Source: Photobacterium malacitanum (GTDB lineage: Bacteria; Pseudomonadota; Gammaproteobacteria; Enterobacterales; Vibrionaceae). From it: a stretch of DNA of 64,000 nt. Location: positions 839,701 to 903,700 of the forward strand of contig NZ_FYAK01000001.1 in assembly GCF_900185615.1 (NCBI RefSeq), written 5' to 3'. The position numbers and the translations under genes are program-made. Under the pieces are notes generated by a model. It saw only the letters and a program-made list of their open reading frames with translations. It did no database searches and was not told the origin of the DNA. The first letter of the stretch is position 1, and each line of letters begins with the position of its first letter. This document shows positions 21,178 through 30,519 of the stretch, piece after piece.

Positions 21178-21783
21178 TTATTGACCAAAACGTAAACCAC
21201 CATCATGTAGCCAAGTTAACTCTTTCTTGGTTGATAGCCGTCCTTTGACTGCATTTCGATGAGGAAAACGTCCAAATTCTTTAATCACTTCAAAATGGCT
21301 ATTCGCAAAGTCATAAAAACTATCAAACACCGCAATGTTCTCAAGTTGGACATTTTTACGTAATAAATCAAATCGAAATACACTTTCTTCTTGATCTTCT
21401 AAATCTTCTGAGTGCTCTAAGGGCAAATAAAAGAATACCCGTTCAATGGCTGCAAGTTCGGTGTCTTGATTAAGGGCTAAACCACGCTTACAAATAGCAA
21501 GTGCTAGCAAATCATACCTAAAGGCAGCATTAAGTCCGCGATAAATATTACGTGGAAATTGATCCAATAGAATAATTAACGCCAGACGTCCCTGCGCAGT
21601 ATCACTCCAATGATTAAGCTCCCCATTGCCCGCCATACTTACCCAATGTTGAAACTTAGACGTGATTTCAACATCAACCTCAGCTCCCCCTAAAAACCAT
21701 AGTGCATTTTTATTTTCACGGGTCACTTCGCCATTTAGCTCACCAAACCAGTAATCAAGAATAAATTGATACTCAGTTACCAT
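21178..21783 (-). CDS. DUF924 family protein
   Basis: A 201-residue cytosolic protein of the DUF924 family, predicted all-helical and TPR-like. Family marks are LDYWFG at the start, GRLALIILLDQFPRNIYRG (about 65-83), FFYLPLEHSEDLEDQ (about 117-131) and GRFPHRNAVKGRLST (about 171-185). No enzymatic role is established. It is a single gene between a convergent argS and a divergent HIT-family gene. Confidence 0.9.
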   Translation of the reverse strand: MVTEYQFILDYWFGELNGEVTRENKNALWFLGGAEVDVEITSKFQHWVSMAGNGELNHWSDTAQGRLALIILLDQFPRNIYRGLNAAFRYDLLALAICKRGLALNQDTELAAIERVFFYLPLEHSEDLEDQEESVFRFDLLRKNVQLENIAVFDSFYDFANSHFEVIKEFGRFPHRNAVKGRLSTKKELTWLHDGGLRFGQ

Positions 21784-21953
21784 TTAAGCCCCCCATTAAT
21801 ACACTTTAACTACGTTTTTATAGGATAATAATCACCCATTAAGCGATGATTATGCATACCTTCAAGGATAATACCAATTGCGCTGAATTAAGCTTACTAT
21901 AATAAATATTGCTCAAGCTTGTGAGCTAGAATGTACTGTTAAGGAATAATTAC

Positions 21954-22388
21954 ATGAGTTTCACTCTTCATCCTCGATTAATGGCAGATACAACGGTACT
22001 TGGTGATTTACCTTTATCTCGCGTATTACTAGTAAAAGAAGCCCTTGGTCCATGGCTTATCTTAGTTCCTCGTTATGATGCGCTGCGTGAAATCCATCAT
22101 TTATCAGAGCAAGATCAGCAACAACTTATGCGTGAATCATCAGCAGTGGCGGCTTTGTTAGAGCAAGATTATCAAGCTGAAAAAATTAATATTGGTGCAC
22201 TGGGTAATCTTGTACCTCAGCTTCATATTCATCATATCGCCCGTTTTAGTAATGATGTCGCATGGCCCGGACCTGTTTGGGGTAATACCCAAGGTATTCA
22301 ACGTAGTGAAGAAGTACAGCAAGCGCTTGCTGAAGAATTACGTCAAGAACTGAGTAATATCGCAGGTTTTAGCCCCCTCAACGTTTAA
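21954..22388 (+). CDS. HIT family protein
   Basis: Small (144 residues) protein of the histidine-triad superfamily, which comprises nucleotide hydrolases and transferases. The triad region is QLHIHHIARF (about 89-98), which keeps HxHH but ends in Ala-Arg instead of a third spaced His; related proteobacterial HIT proteins share this form. RVLLVKEALGPWLILVPRYD is the typical N-terminal strand pair. AAGGAA precedes the ATG. Substrate unknown. Confidence 0.87.
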   Translation: MSFTLHPRLMADTTVLGDLPLSRVLLVKEALGPWLILVPRYDALREIHHLSEQDQQQLMRESSAVAALLEQDYQAEKINIGALGNLVPQLHIHHIARFSNDVAWPGPVWGNTQGIQRSEEVQQALAEELRQELSNIAGFSPLNV

Positions 22389-22453
22389 TCACACTATTAA
22401 ATTAGCGTAACTGTCACGGTTACGCTGATGATTATTGCTGTAAATATAGCGCT

Positions 22454-22476
22454 AAAAAAAGCAGCCCGTAGGCTGC
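22454..22476 (-). terminator. Terminator of feoABC
   Basis: Stem GCAGCC (22461-22466) / GGCTGC (22471-22476), followed on the minus strand by seven T residues (A-run 22454-22460). It lies 18 bases after the feoC stop. Confidence 0.9.
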
Positions 22477-22494
22477 TTATTGAAAACACACTAT

Positions 22495-22737
22495 TTAACG
22501 CATAACCGTGACTGATAACTCATTCGCGGCTAAGCATCGATACCACACATCTTTAGCTGTCTGACAACATTGGGTACTATCACAGCCTACTAACTCTTTG
22601 CCAATAGCGCCTTTTTTGACCCACACCGCCAGCATGGCATCGACACCATCTTCTGACATACCAAAATGGATAGCAAGCTGGTTACGACTCACTCGACCAT
22701 GATCTGCAATATACTGTTTTAATTGTTGTAAAATCAT
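22495..22737 (-). CDS. feoC: FeoC-like winged-helix protein
   Basis: Small (80 residues) winged-helix protein of the ferrous iron transport operon. Residues 1-50 form the helix-turn-helix (GRVSRNQLAIHFGMSEDGVDAM). Cysteines at about 52, 57, 58 and 68 could bind an iron-sulfur cluster, as suggested for FeoC. Its ATG overlaps the feoB stop by four bases, so it is translationally coupled. In Vibrio, FeoC has been reported as part of the Feo complex; I infer the same here from position. Confidence 0.88.
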   Translation of the reverse strand: MILQQLKQYIADHGRVSRNQLAIHFGMSEDGVDAMLAVWVKKGAIGKELVGCDSTQCCQTAKDVWYRCLAANELSVTVMR

Positions 22738-25019
22738 TCAAGCAATAATCCTTCTAGATGCGACTGCTTTTTACCTTGGCGTTTCATCAACCAGTATATG
22801 CCGACATTAATCACAACGAAGAATGCTATCCAGAACGAGCTACTGGCTGGATGTAAAGCAAAGTCTGCAATCTGATAGAACAACGATGCAAATGTATAAG
22901 CTAATAACATTGTCCAACCAGCAATAAAGCCAGCAAATTTCTTACCAAACTCACGCACATATGCACCCATTGCTGCCGCACATGGCGTATAAAGTAAAAT
23001 AAAGATCAAATATGACATTGCTGCAGCACCGCTGACAAAGCGTGACTGAATATTACCGAAAACAGATTGATCAACACCTTGCTCTTCCGCAACCGCAGTT
23101 TTATTTTCAAGATCGCCAACTTCAATACCTAAAGGATCACTGAAGCTTAACGCTGCTAAGTTATCGCCAATAGAAGCAACAGCTTCTTTTAAGCTACTAA
23201 CAAGATCATATTCTTCGTTATCACCATCAAGAGTGGGTGCGTACAAACTATTTAACGTACCAACAACCGCTTCTTTAGCAAAGATACCAGTAATAATACC
23301 CACTGTTGCAGGCCAGTTATCAGCCTTAACACCAATCGGCTCTAGAACAGGTGTCACTACTTGTGCTGCATGCGACAACACAGATTTTGACGTATCTTCA
23401 TTACCAAATGAACCATCAGTACCAAGAGAGTTGAAGAAACTTAAAATCGTTACCACAACGACAATCGTTTTACCGGCACCAAACACAAAACGCTTCAACT
23501 TCTGCCATGTTTTAATGATCACGTTACGTATTGTTGGTAACTCATAATTTGGCATTTCCATGATAAAACTATCACTTGCACCAGGGTAAAGCGTGTTACG
23601 CAGAATAAGGCCTGTCATTACTGCGGCAACAATACCTAAAATATACAGAGTGAAAACAACATTCTGACCATTATCAGGAAAGAAAGCGGCTGCAAATAAT
23701 GCATACACCGGTAAACGAGCACCACATGACATAAACGGTGCCATTGCCGCTGCAAGTTTACGCTCACGCTCTTGTTCTAACGTACGTGTTGCCATGATGG
23801 CGGGCACATTACAGCCAAAACCAAGCACCAGTGGAACAAATGCTTTACCCGGTAAACCTACTTTTTGCATCACTTTATCAAGTACAAAAGCGGCACGTGC
23901 CATATAACCAGAGCTTTCCAGCACAGCAAGGAACAGATATAAACAGGCAATCACAGGAATAAAGGTCGCAACGGTTTGAATACCACCACCAATACCATTA
24001 GCAATAATTGTCACTAACCAAACCGGTAAATGGTTATCTAGTAGATAATGACCGCCATCAACCAATACTGCACCGAAACTAATATCAAAAAAGTCGATAA
24101 ATGCACTACCAATGTTTATGGCAAACATAAACATTACGTACATTACTAAGAAGAAAAATGGGATACCAATAGCACGGTGTAATAATATGCGGTCAATCTT
24201 ATCAGTTAGGCTATGGCTTAGACGGCCTTCCTGACGACGTACTTTCTGACATAATTGATGTAAAAACGTATAACGTACATCAGCTACTTGAATATCAGCA
24301 TCAACTGATTCAAGCATTTGGCTACGAATAGCACATGCTTGTTGTTTATGTTCTTCTGATAACGTGTGGATCACTAAAGTGTCATTTTCTAACACACGAA
24401 TCGATTGTGCACGCGCATTTAACTTTTCATTTTGAATAAATAATGGCTTTAACTGTTCAACAGCCGCTTCAAAATCATGACCATAATCTAGTGAAAAATC
24501 CGAAACAACAATGCCTTGAATCAGCATTTTATGTAGCTTTGATTTAAACTCGCCAATGCGTTCCATATTATTGGCAGACAATGCAACAACTGGACAACCC
24601 AAGGCTTTTTCTAATGCTTTAAGATCTAGCACTTGTTGCTGGCGTTTCAATACATCCATCTTATTAAGTACAACCACCATCGGTCGACCTAATTCACGCA
24701 GTTGTAACGTCATATATAAACTGCGTTCAAGTGATGATGCATCAACAACGTTGATAATAACGTCAGCAGGCGTTGTTAAAATTGCGCGTGACGCGATAGC
24801 TTCATCAAGGCTGTTAGCATCATTCGCACTATCAAGGTTATAAATACCAGGTAGATCTGTCAGAGAAAAATCATCGCCATTATGCTGATACCGACCCGTC
24901 TTCTTTTCAACCGTCACACCAGCCCAGTTACCGACCTGCTGTTTTGCTCCCGTTAATCCATTAAATAACGTTGTTTTGCCGCTATTTGGATTACCCACGG
25001 TAAGGATGTCATATTGCAT
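22734..25019 (-). CDS. feoB: Ferrous iron transport protein B
   Basis: Inner-membrane Fe(II) transporter of 761 residues. The N-terminal G domain has the P-loop GNPNSGKTT (8-16), the switch region ending in DLPG, and NKMD (about 119-122) for guanine binding. A helical GDI-like spacer precedes the membrane part (from about 285), which has two Gate motifs, including GCNVPAIMATRTL and SCGARLPVY. Its start shares one base with the feoA stop. Expression is likely Fur-repressed through the operator before feoA. Confidence 0.97.
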   Translation of the reverse strand: MQYDILTVGNPNSGKTTLFNGLTGAKQQVGNWAGVTVEKKTGRYQHNGDDFSLTDLPGIYNLDSANDANSLDEAIASRAILTTPADVIINVVDASSLERSLYMTLQLRELGRPMVVVLNKMDVLKRQQQVLDLKALEKALGCPVVALSANNMERIGEFKSKLHKMLIQGIVVSDFSLDYGHDFEAAVEQLKPLFIQNEKLNARAQSIRVLENDTLVIHTLSEEHKQQACAIRSQMLESVDADIQVADVRYTFLHQLCQKVRRQEGRLSHSLTDKIDRILLHRAIGIPFFFLVMYVMFMFAINIGSAFIDFFDISFGAVLVDGGHYLLDNHLPVWLVTIIANGIGGGIQTVATFIPVIACLYLFLAVLESSGYMARAAFVLDKVMQKVGLPGKAFVPLVLGFGCNVPAIMATRTLEQERERKLAAAMAPFMSCGARLPVYALFAAAFFPDNGQNVVFTLYILGIVAAVMTGLILRNTLYPGASDSFIMEMPNYELPTIRNVIIKTWQKLKRFVFGAGKTIVVVVTILSFFNSLGTDGSFGNEDTSKSVLSHAAQVVTPVLEPIGVKADNWPATVGIITGIFAKEAVVGTLNSLYAPTLDGDNEEYDLVSSLKEAVASIGDNLAALSFSDPLGIEVGDLENKTAVAEEQGVDQSVFGNIQSRFVSGAAAMSYLIFILLYTPCAAAMGAYVREFGKKFAGFIAGWTMLLAYTFASLFYQIADFALHPASSSFWIAFFVVINVGIYWLMKRQGKKQSHLEGLLLE

Positions 25020-25246
25020 TACTTAACCTCAACTTCAATGTCTTCAGCAATTTTTTTGCGCAGTGCAATATCAACACCACGAACTCGAACCTGAAGCGGA
25101 TCGCCCAGAGGAGCTAAACGAACAACTGTAATTTCTGTGTGTGGTAAAAGACCCATCACCATTAATTTTTTTCGCGTTACAGCTGGCAACGCAGACATAT
25201 TAATCACTGTACCGCTGTGACCACACGACATATCTGACAGTTTCAT
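25019..25246 (-). CDS. feoA: Ferrous iron transport protein A
   Basis: Cytosolic SH3-like protein of 75 residues that acts with FeoB. The sequence has the usual layout: MKLSDMSCGHSG, then LPAVTRKKLMVMGLLPHTEI, then APLGDPLQVRVRGVDIALRK. It is the first gene of feoABC, with a Fur-box candidate about 20 bases upstream and a one-base overlap with feoB. Confidence 0.96.
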   Translation of the reverse strand: MKLSDMSCGHSGTVINMSALPAVTRKKLMVMGLLPHTEITVVRLAPLGDPLQVRVRGVDIALRKKIAEDIEVEVK

Positions 25247-25263
25247 AACTAAACGTCTACCTT

Positions 25264-25282
25264 AATAAGAATTATTTTCATT
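25264..25282 (-). promoter_or_regulatory. Fur box candidate before feoA
   Basis: On the minus strand AATGAAAATAATTCTTATT matches the 19-base Fur consensus at 12 of 19 positions by hand alignment. It lies 18 bases before the feoA start. The fur gene itself is in this window at 47970. Confidence 0.65.
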
Positions 25283-25321
25283 ACGATATGGCGAAGTTTA
25301 CACTTTGATACGAAATTAGTC

Positions 25322-25335
25322 TTGTCTTAAATCAA
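25322..25335 (-). promoter_or_regulatory. Possible FNR/CRP-type site before feoA
   Basis: TTGTC-TTAA-ATCAA on the plus strand has one perfect half and one 3-of-5 half of TTGAT-N4-ATCAA. feo is FNR-activated in E. coli, so an anaerobic activator site about 80 bases before feoA is plausible, but the match is partial. Confidence 0.3.
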
Positions 25336-25447
25336 TTATTCTATGACTGATTTAAAACAATAGTTTTCAATTATTGATTATCAATATTTAATATAAACAA
25401 CCAATAAAATGACATTGTTTCTTTTTTTGTCGCTCTTTTTTAAACAC

Positions 25448-25473
25448 AAAAAAAAGCGTACTTTTCAGTACGC
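25448..25473 (-). terminator. Terminator of znuA-mepM
   Basis: Stem GCGTAC (25456-25461) / GTACGC (25468-25473), extended by an A/T pair, then eight T residues on the minus strand (A-run 25448-25455). It lies 26 bases after the mepM stop. Confidence 0.9.
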
Positions 25474-25499
25474 TTTAAGAACAAATAGTTATGTTTAGT

Positions 25500-26861
25500 T
25501 TAACTCGACATCTGCGCGGTTAATTGTTTTTTGTATGCTTTAACATTACGCATAAATTGCGTTCGAGTGCTGCCTCTTAACGGCTCAGCTTGTGGCAAGG
25601 GTACTTTCATTGCATTAACCGGTCGCCCGTTCTTTATTAGCTCAAAATGTAAATGAGGGCCTGTTGAACGTCCCGTATTACCACTTTTTGCAATACGTTG
25701 CCCCATTTTGACTCTATCGCCTACTTTGACTTGGCGTTTGCTCAGATGTAAATAACGCGTCATGTATTCGCGACCATGTTTGATCACAATATAATTACCC
25801 GCTAGTGGATGATAACGAGACTTAACCACCACTCCATCACCAGCAGCCAGAATAGTCGTACCAACAGGTACCGCAAAATCAGTACCATTGTGTGGCGAAC
25901 GACGTTTGGTAATTGGATGCAAACGATTTGGATTAAATGACGAACTGATTCGATATGACTTCAGTGTTGGTATACGTTTAAAGCCGCGGTTTAAACTGCG
26001 TCCATCTTGATCATAAAATTGGTCATCTGCGCCACGAGCGATAAAGATAGAATGTCCTCGACGTTGGCTTTTATAGTAAAAGGCATTCATTTTACCTTTG
26101 CCAACCGCTTTACCATCAATAAATTCACGATCTAACACCATCCCAAACGAATCCCCTTTTTGAGCATCACGGCCAAGGTTCATCTTCCATTGCAATGCTT
26201 TAACCACATTACCGATTTGCGTTGGTGTTAATCCAGCATCACGTGCTGAATTATAGAAACTACCTGATACTTGCCCTGTAAGTACGACTGGTTTAATAAC
26301 GCCTTTCTGTATCACTTCTTTATAGCTGTAGCCTTTTTTACCAAGCGTATAAGTATCAGTTACTTTTTTACTGCGAATAATACTCAGTGATGTCAACTTA
26401 CCATCGGCATCAACTTCCCATTCTAATGTTTGACCAACCCGTAACTGTTGTACTGATTTATTAGCATCAATTAAACGGTACATATCTGAAATTGGTAAGC
26501 CATATTGAGAAAATATCACCCCGAGAGTTTCACCAGATGTGACACGATGCTTAGATTCAGTTTCAGCATGGGCCTGTACTAATTGCCGTTCAATTTCATC
26601 TTTTGGTGCTTGAAATTCAGGATCATTTTGATCTAAAGACACACCCATAGGTTCACTATCAGGCTCTGAAACCTCTGAAGGCGTGATATTAATCGGCACT
26701 GCAATCGGCGCAGGTTTTTTAAAGGAGGGAATATGTATTGTATGTTTCGATGGCTGCCATGCAATAGCAGCCATCATTAAAACTGTGGTTGAGAATAACG
26801 CTATTTTATGTTGCAGCGGTAACATCTTCAATGATGTCACCGCAGCGATATAATATTTCAT
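25500..26861 (-). CDS. mepM: Murein DD-endopeptidase MepM (M23 family)
   Basis: Zinc peptidase that cuts peptide cross-links so new peptidoglycan can be inserted. Its 453 residues comprise an N-terminal membrane anchor (about 20-35), an OapA/LysM-like region (SGETLGVIFSQYGLP near 108), and the M23 domain with HNGTDFAVPVGTTI (His and Asp zinc ligands) and HLHFE. The ATG lies two bases after the znuA stop, with a weak ribosome binding site, so coupling to znuA is likely. The same znuA-mepM order occurs in E. coli. The enzyme needs zinc, which fits Zur-linked expression. Confidence 0.94.
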   Translation of the reverse strand: MKYYIAAVTSLKMLPLQHKIALFSTTVLMMAAIAWQPSKHTIHIPSFKKPAPIAVPINITPSEVSEPDSEPMGVSLDQNDPEFQAPKDEIERQLVQAHAETESKHRVTSGETLGVIFSQYGLPISDMYRLIDANKSVQQLRVGQTLEWEVDADGKLTSLSIIRSKKVTDTYTLGKKGYSYKEVIQKGVIKPVVLTGQVSGSFYNSARDAGLTPTQIGNVVKALQWKMNLGRDAQKGDSFGMVLDREFIDGKAVGKGKMNAFYYKSQRRGHSIFIARGADDQFYDQDGRSLNRGFKRIPTLKSYRISSSFNPNRLHPITKRRSPHNGTDFAVPVGTTILAAGDGVVVKSRYHPLAGNYIVIKHGREYMTRYLHLSKRQVKVGDRVKMGQRIAKSGNTGRSTGPHLHFELIKNGRPVNAMKVPLPQAEPLRGSTRTQFMRNVKAYKKQLTAQMSS

Positions 26862-26863
26862 GA

Positions 26864-27847
26864 TTAATTAAGACACTTACTAAATCGTTGTCCAAGTTCA
26901 TTAAGAAAACGGACATATCCTCCCTTGCCCTCAACGATATCAGTTGCCATTGGGTCAAGAGTCCCTATTTTAACATTCGTTCCTTTGGTCACAGATTTCA
27001 CAACAGCAGGTGAAAACTGTGGTTCACTAAAGACACATTGTGCCTCATTATTCGTTAACGCCTGACGAATAGATAACAGTGTTTTTGCACCCGGACGACG
27101 ATCCGGTTCAACCGTAAAATGGCCAAGATTATCCAGCTTAAACTGTTGTTCAAAATAGCCATAGCCATCATGGAAAACGTAATAACCTTTATTATTTAAA
27201 GGCTGTAATTGTTTATTCAGCTTAATAACCGCTTGTTGAACTTCTGTAGTGAATGTAGAAAGATTAGCTGTATATGTATTTTTATGCAACGGGTCATACT
27301 TGATCAATGCCTTAGTTATGACATTTGCTGCTTGTACTGCTTGATCTGGTCCCAACCATAAGTGAGGATCGATACCATTATGTTCGTGATGATGACCTTG
27401 ATGTTCAGTTTCTGTGCCATGACTGTCATGCTCATGCTCATGCTCATGCTCATGCTCATGCTCATGCTCATGCTCATGCTCATGCTCAGCATGTGATTCA
27501 TCTTCTTCTGCATAATAGCGGAAATTAATTCCTTGCTGTTTACTTAACGCAATATTTTCAGGTTTTGAATCCATGGTTTTTGTTAAAAAGGATTCTAGTT
27601 CTGGGCCGATCCATACAACCAAGTCGGCCTGCTTTAATTTTTTTACATCTGAAGGACGTAAAGCATAATCATGGGGTGATGATCCTGCTGGAATAACAAA
27701 TTCACTGGTTGCAGCGCCTTGAGTTAATTCACTAACAATCAAATTCAGTGGTTTAACCGTTGTAACCACGTTAAAAGTATCATCAGCAAACGCTGAACCT
27801 GAAAGAACAACAGCAGTAGCGCAACATAAAGAAGTTAGACGGTGCAT
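26864..27847 (-). CDS. znuA: Zinc ABC transporter substrate-binding protein ZnuA
   Basis: Periplasmic zinc receptor for ZnuBC, 327 residues, with a signal peptide (about 1-21, ending GSAFA). The cluster A-1 zinc ligands fit the His in PAGSSPHDYAL (about 60), the His in GIDPHLWLG (about 163) and the His in VFHDGYGYFE (about 227). Between the first two lies a His/Glu-rich loop with about ten EH repeats, encoded by a tandem hexamer in the DNA. Such loops are typical of ZnuA and buffer zinc. It diverges from znuCB across a Zur palindrome. Confidence 0.96.
   Translation of the reverse strand: MHRLTSLCCATAVVLSGSAFADDTFNVVTTVKPLNLIVSELTQGAATSEFVIPAGSSPHDYALRPSDVKKLKQADLVVWIGPELESFLTKTMDSKPENIALSKQQGINFRYYAEEDESHAEHEHEHEHEHEHEHEHEHEHDSHGTETEHQGHHHEHNGIDPHLWLGPDQAVQAANVITKALIKYDPLHKNTYTANLSTFTTEVQQAVIKLNKQLQPLNNKGYYVFHDGYGYFEQQFKLDNLGHFTVEPDRRPGAKTLLSIRQALTNNEAQCVFSEPQFSPAVVKSVTKGTNVKIGTLDPMATDIVEGKGGYVRFLNELGQRFSKCLN
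27427..27486. repeat. Hexanucleotide tandem repeat inside znuA
   Basis: Ten perfect tandem copies of CATGCT (plus strand), followed by a degenerate copy. Read on the minus strand they encode alternating Glu-His in the metal-binding loop of ZnuA. Because the unit is six bases, changes in copy number keep the frame. Confidence 0.95.
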
Positions 27848-27956
27848 GATTTTTCCATAAAATGTAAACGGTAAAAAAATTATTGATTATCAGCAAAGAA
27901 ATTTTTCTCAATTGGCTATAATCAGCGCGTATTAACAGTAACACAACTATCATAGC

Positions 27957-27975
27957 GATGTTATAATATAACATC
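27957..27975. promoter_or_regulatory. Zur operator between znuA and znuC
   Basis: GATGTTATAATATAACATC is a perfect 19-base palindrome about a central A and matches the core GTTATANTATAAC of gammaproteobacterial Zur boxes. It lies 34 bases before znuC and 109 bases before znuA, so one site can repress both directions when zinc is ample. Confidence 0.9.
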
Positions 27976-28009
27976 ACAATTTTGCAAATTCTTATTTTAA
28001 GCACGCTTT

Positions 28010-28774
28010 ATGACAACATTAGTAGAATTACAATCATTAACCGTCGCCTTTTCTGGCCGTAACGTTCTCGATAATATTGCGCTCAAATTAGAACGTGGTG
28101 AAATTACAACGCTTATTGGTCCTAATGGTGCTGGCAAATCAACACTTGTAAAAGTGATAACAGGTTTGCAAAAACCAACCTTAGGTAACGTTGTGCGTCA
28201 AAAGGGAATGCGCATTGGTTATGTACCACAAAAGCTTCATCTAAATGATACTTTGCCACTTTCTGTTGATCGATTTATGCGATTAGCGGGACGCTATTCT
28301 ATTGATCAGCGACGTGAAGCACTAACCATGGTCAATGGCGCTCACTTAATCGATAGCGACATGCATCGCTTATCTGGTGGTGAGATGCAACGGGTATTAT
28401 TGGCACGAGCATTATTACAAAAGCCAGATTTATTAGTGCTAGATGAACCTGTTCAAGGAGTCGATGTTACAGGTCAATTAGAACTTTATCGCCTAATTCA
28501 ACAACTACGCGACTTACTTAACTGTGCTATTTTAATGGTTTCGCACGATCTTCACCTTGTAATGGCTAAAACGGATAAAGTGATCTGCTTACAACATCAT
28601 ATTTGTTGTTCTGGTAGCCCATTTAGTGTGACTAACCACCCTAAATATATTGCATTATTTGGTCGTCAAGCCAGTGACCAACTCGCGTTATATCAACATC
28701 AACACAACCACCAACATGATGATTCAGTAACACCATCAACATGCTGTAATAATCATCAGGATAATAAAAAATAA
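28010..28774 (+). CDS. znuC: Zinc ABC transporter ATP-binding protein ZnuC
   Basis: Cytosolic ATPase of the ZnuABC zinc importer, 254 residues. Walker [10 protein letters not shown] (about 38-46), signature LSGGEMQRV (about 122-130), Walker B LLVLDEP and the switch His (SHDLH) are all present. The C-terminus carries a His-rich tail ([11 protein letters not shown], then TCCNNHQ) that may bind zinc. Its stop overlaps the znuB start by one base. Confidence 0.96.
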   Translation: MTTLVELQSLTVAFSGRNVLDNIALKLERGEITTLIGPNGAGKSTLVKVITGLQKPTLGNVVRQKGMRIGYVPQKLHLNDTLPLSVDRFMRLAGRYSIDQRREALTMVNGAHLIDSDMHRLSGGEMQRVLLARALLQKPDLLVLDEPVQGVDVTGQLELYRLIQQLRDLLNCAILMVSHDLHLVMAKTDKVICLQHHICCSGSPFSVTNHPKYIALFGRQASDQLALYQHQHNHQHDDSVTPSTCCNNHQDNKK

Positions 28775-29559
28775 TGATTGAATTTCTACTTCCAGCGTTA
28801 ATTGCTGGTATTGGGATCGCCCTATTAGCCGGTCCTTTAGGGTCTTTTGTGGTATGGCGTAAAATGGCTTATTTTGGTGATACCCTTTCACATGCATCAT
28901 TACTGGGTATTGCCTTAGGCTTTTTATTTAATATTAATTTAAATCTAGCGTTAGTTATTTGTTGTTTAGTGCTCGCGGTTATTTTAGTGACCTTACAAAA
29001 GCAACGCTATGTTGCGACCGATACTCTGCTTGGCATCTTAGCTCATAGCGCATTATCTCTTGGTTTAGTGGCAGTTAGTTTTTTAGATAATGTTCGTATC
29101 GATTTAATGTCTTATTTGTTCGGCGATTTACTGGCAGTAACCACCAATGATTTAATGTGGATTTACGGTGGTGGTGCTATCGTGTTGGCGCTACTTATTT
29201 CTCTATGGCGACCGCTGCTATCAATGACAATCAGTGAAGAAATGGCACAAGTCGAAGGTGTAAACGTCGATTTAATGCGATTATTATTAATGCTGATGGT
29301 CGGTATGGTGATTGCAGTTGCAATGAAATTTGTTGGCGCATTAATTATTACGTCATTGTTAATTATTCCAGCAGCAACCGCACGCCGTTTTGCTAATAGT
29401 CCAGAATCAATGGCCGTTATTGCCTCTATCATTGGATCGATTTCAGTGGTGCTCGGCTTAGCGATGTCATGGCACTATGACACTCCAGCCGGTCCTTCTG
29501 TAGTCGTATCAGCAGCAGCATTATTTATGCTTAGCCAGCTAAAACGAACTCAGCGCTAA
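28774..29559 (+). CDS. znuB: Zinc ABC transporter permease ZnuB
   Basis: Inner-membrane permease of the zinc importer, ABC-3 family, 261 residues with about eight hydrophobic segments. Family marks include [15 protein letters not shown] (about 35-49) and VKFVG-type [16 protein letters not shown] near the coupling region (about 188-203). It follows znuC with a one-base overlap and is the end of the Zur-controlled znuCB operon, with a terminator just after. Confidence 0.96.
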   Translation: MIEFLLPALIAGIGIALLAGPLGSFVVWRKMAYFGDTLSHASLLGIALGFLFNINLNLALVICCLVLAVILVTLQKQRYVATDTLLGILAHSALSLGLVAVSFLDNVRIDLMSYLFGDLLAVTTNDLMWIYGGGAIVLALLISLWRPLLSMTISEEMAQVEGVNVDLMRLLLMLMVGMVIAVAMKFVGALIITSLLIIPAATARRFANSPESMAVIASIIGSISVVLGLAMSWHYDTPAGPSVVVSAAALFMLSQLKRTQR

Positions 29560-29575
29560 TATAATTCCCCTTAAT

Positions 29576-29610
29576 AAAAAACCCGCAGCCATATTGGAGT
29601 GCGGGTTTTT
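29576..29610. terminator. Bidirectional terminator between znuB and sucD
   Basis: Stem AAAAACCCGCA / TGCGGGTTTTT around a 12-base loop (stem ends 29577-29587 and 29600-29610). It lies between converging genes and has both an A-run and a T-run. Confidence 0.9.
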
Positions 29611-29646
29611 TATCGATATATCCTAGTCACTAAAAGCTGATTAACT

Positions 29647-30519
29647 TTACCAGCCAGTCACTTCGCGTAATGCTTTACCAATATCGGCTAAACTTTGTAC
29701 CGTTTTAACCCCAGCCGCTTCCAATGCTGCAAATTTTTCATCTGCAGTACCTTTACCGCCAGAAATAATGGCACCAGCATGGCCCATACGTTTACCCGGA
29801 GGTGCCGTCACACCTGCGATATACGATACAACTGGCTTAGTGACATTGTCTTTAATGTAAGCAGCCGCTTCTTCTTCGGCAGTACCACCGATTTCACCGA
29901 TCATTACAATCGCTTCTGTGGCTGGATCTTTTTCAAACATTTCTAGAATATCAATGAAGTTTGAACCCGGAATTGGATCACCACCGATACCCACACACGT
30001 TGATTGACCAAAGCCTTCATCGGTTGTTTGTTTTACCGCTTCATAGGTCAATGTGCCTGACCGTGAAACGATACCCACTTTACCCGCTCTATGAATATGA
30101 CCAGGCATAATGCCAATTTTACATTCATCAGGAGTAATAATTCCGGGACAGTTTGGGCCTATCATTCGTACACCAGCCGCATCTAAACGTACTTTAACAT
30201 CCAACATATCTAAGGTTGGTATGCCTTCAGTAATCGTTACAATTAGCTCTATACCAGCATCAATAGCCTCTAGAATCGCATCTTTACAAAATGGTGCAGG
30301 CACATAAATGACAGTAGCAGTAGCACCCGTTGTTTTGACCGCATCACGGACGGTATTAAATACTGGTAAACCTAAATGAGTCGTTCCACCTTTACCCGGT
30401 GAAACACCACCGACTAATTGCGTGCCATAAGCAAGCGCTTGCTCTGAATGAAATGTACCTTGTCCGCCGGTAAAACCTTGGCAAATGACTTTAGTCTGTT
30501 TATTAATAAGTACTGACAT
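29647..30519 (-). CDS. sucD: Succinate-CoA ligase, alpha subunit
   Basis: Alpha subunit of succinyl-CoA synthetase, which makes ATP or GTP from succinyl-CoA in the TCA cycle. Its 290 residues include the CoA-binding Rossmann part ([16 protein letters not shown], about 13-28), the [10 protein letters not shown] turn, and the active-site histidine in [11 protein letters not shown] (about 245-255). The start overlaps the sucC stop by one base. It is the last gene of sdhCDAB-sucABCD. Confidence 0.97.
   Translation of the reverse strand: MSVLINKQTKVICQGFTGGQGTFHSEQALAYGTQLVGGVSPGKGGTTHLGLPVFNTVRDAVKTTGATATVIYVPAPFCKDAILEAIDAGIELIVTITEGIPTLDMLDVKVRLDAAGVRMIGPNCPGIITPDECKIGIMPGHIHRAGKVGIVSRSGTLTYEAVKQTTDEGFGQSTCVGIGGDPIPGSNFIDILEMFEKDPATEAIVMIGEIGGTAEEEAAAYIKDNVTKPVVSYIAGVTAPPGKRMGHAGAIISGGKGTADEKFAALEAAGVKTVQSLADIGKALREVTGW

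Noticed and set aside
25372..25384. ATTGATTATCAAT upstream of feoA as an FNR or second Fur site
   Set aside because: The half-sites are too close for FNR (one base instead of four), and the Fur match is weaker than the site at 25264.
27325..27528. Open frames with HAHAHA or MSMSMS repeats over znuA
   Set aside because: They are other frames of the hexamer repeat inside the well-supported znuA gene and have no start signals.
28985..29640. SdhX-like small RNA from the sucD 3' end
   Set aside because: Only a plain bidirectional terminator is visible; SdhX is known from enterobacteria and I see no seed or conserved stem here.
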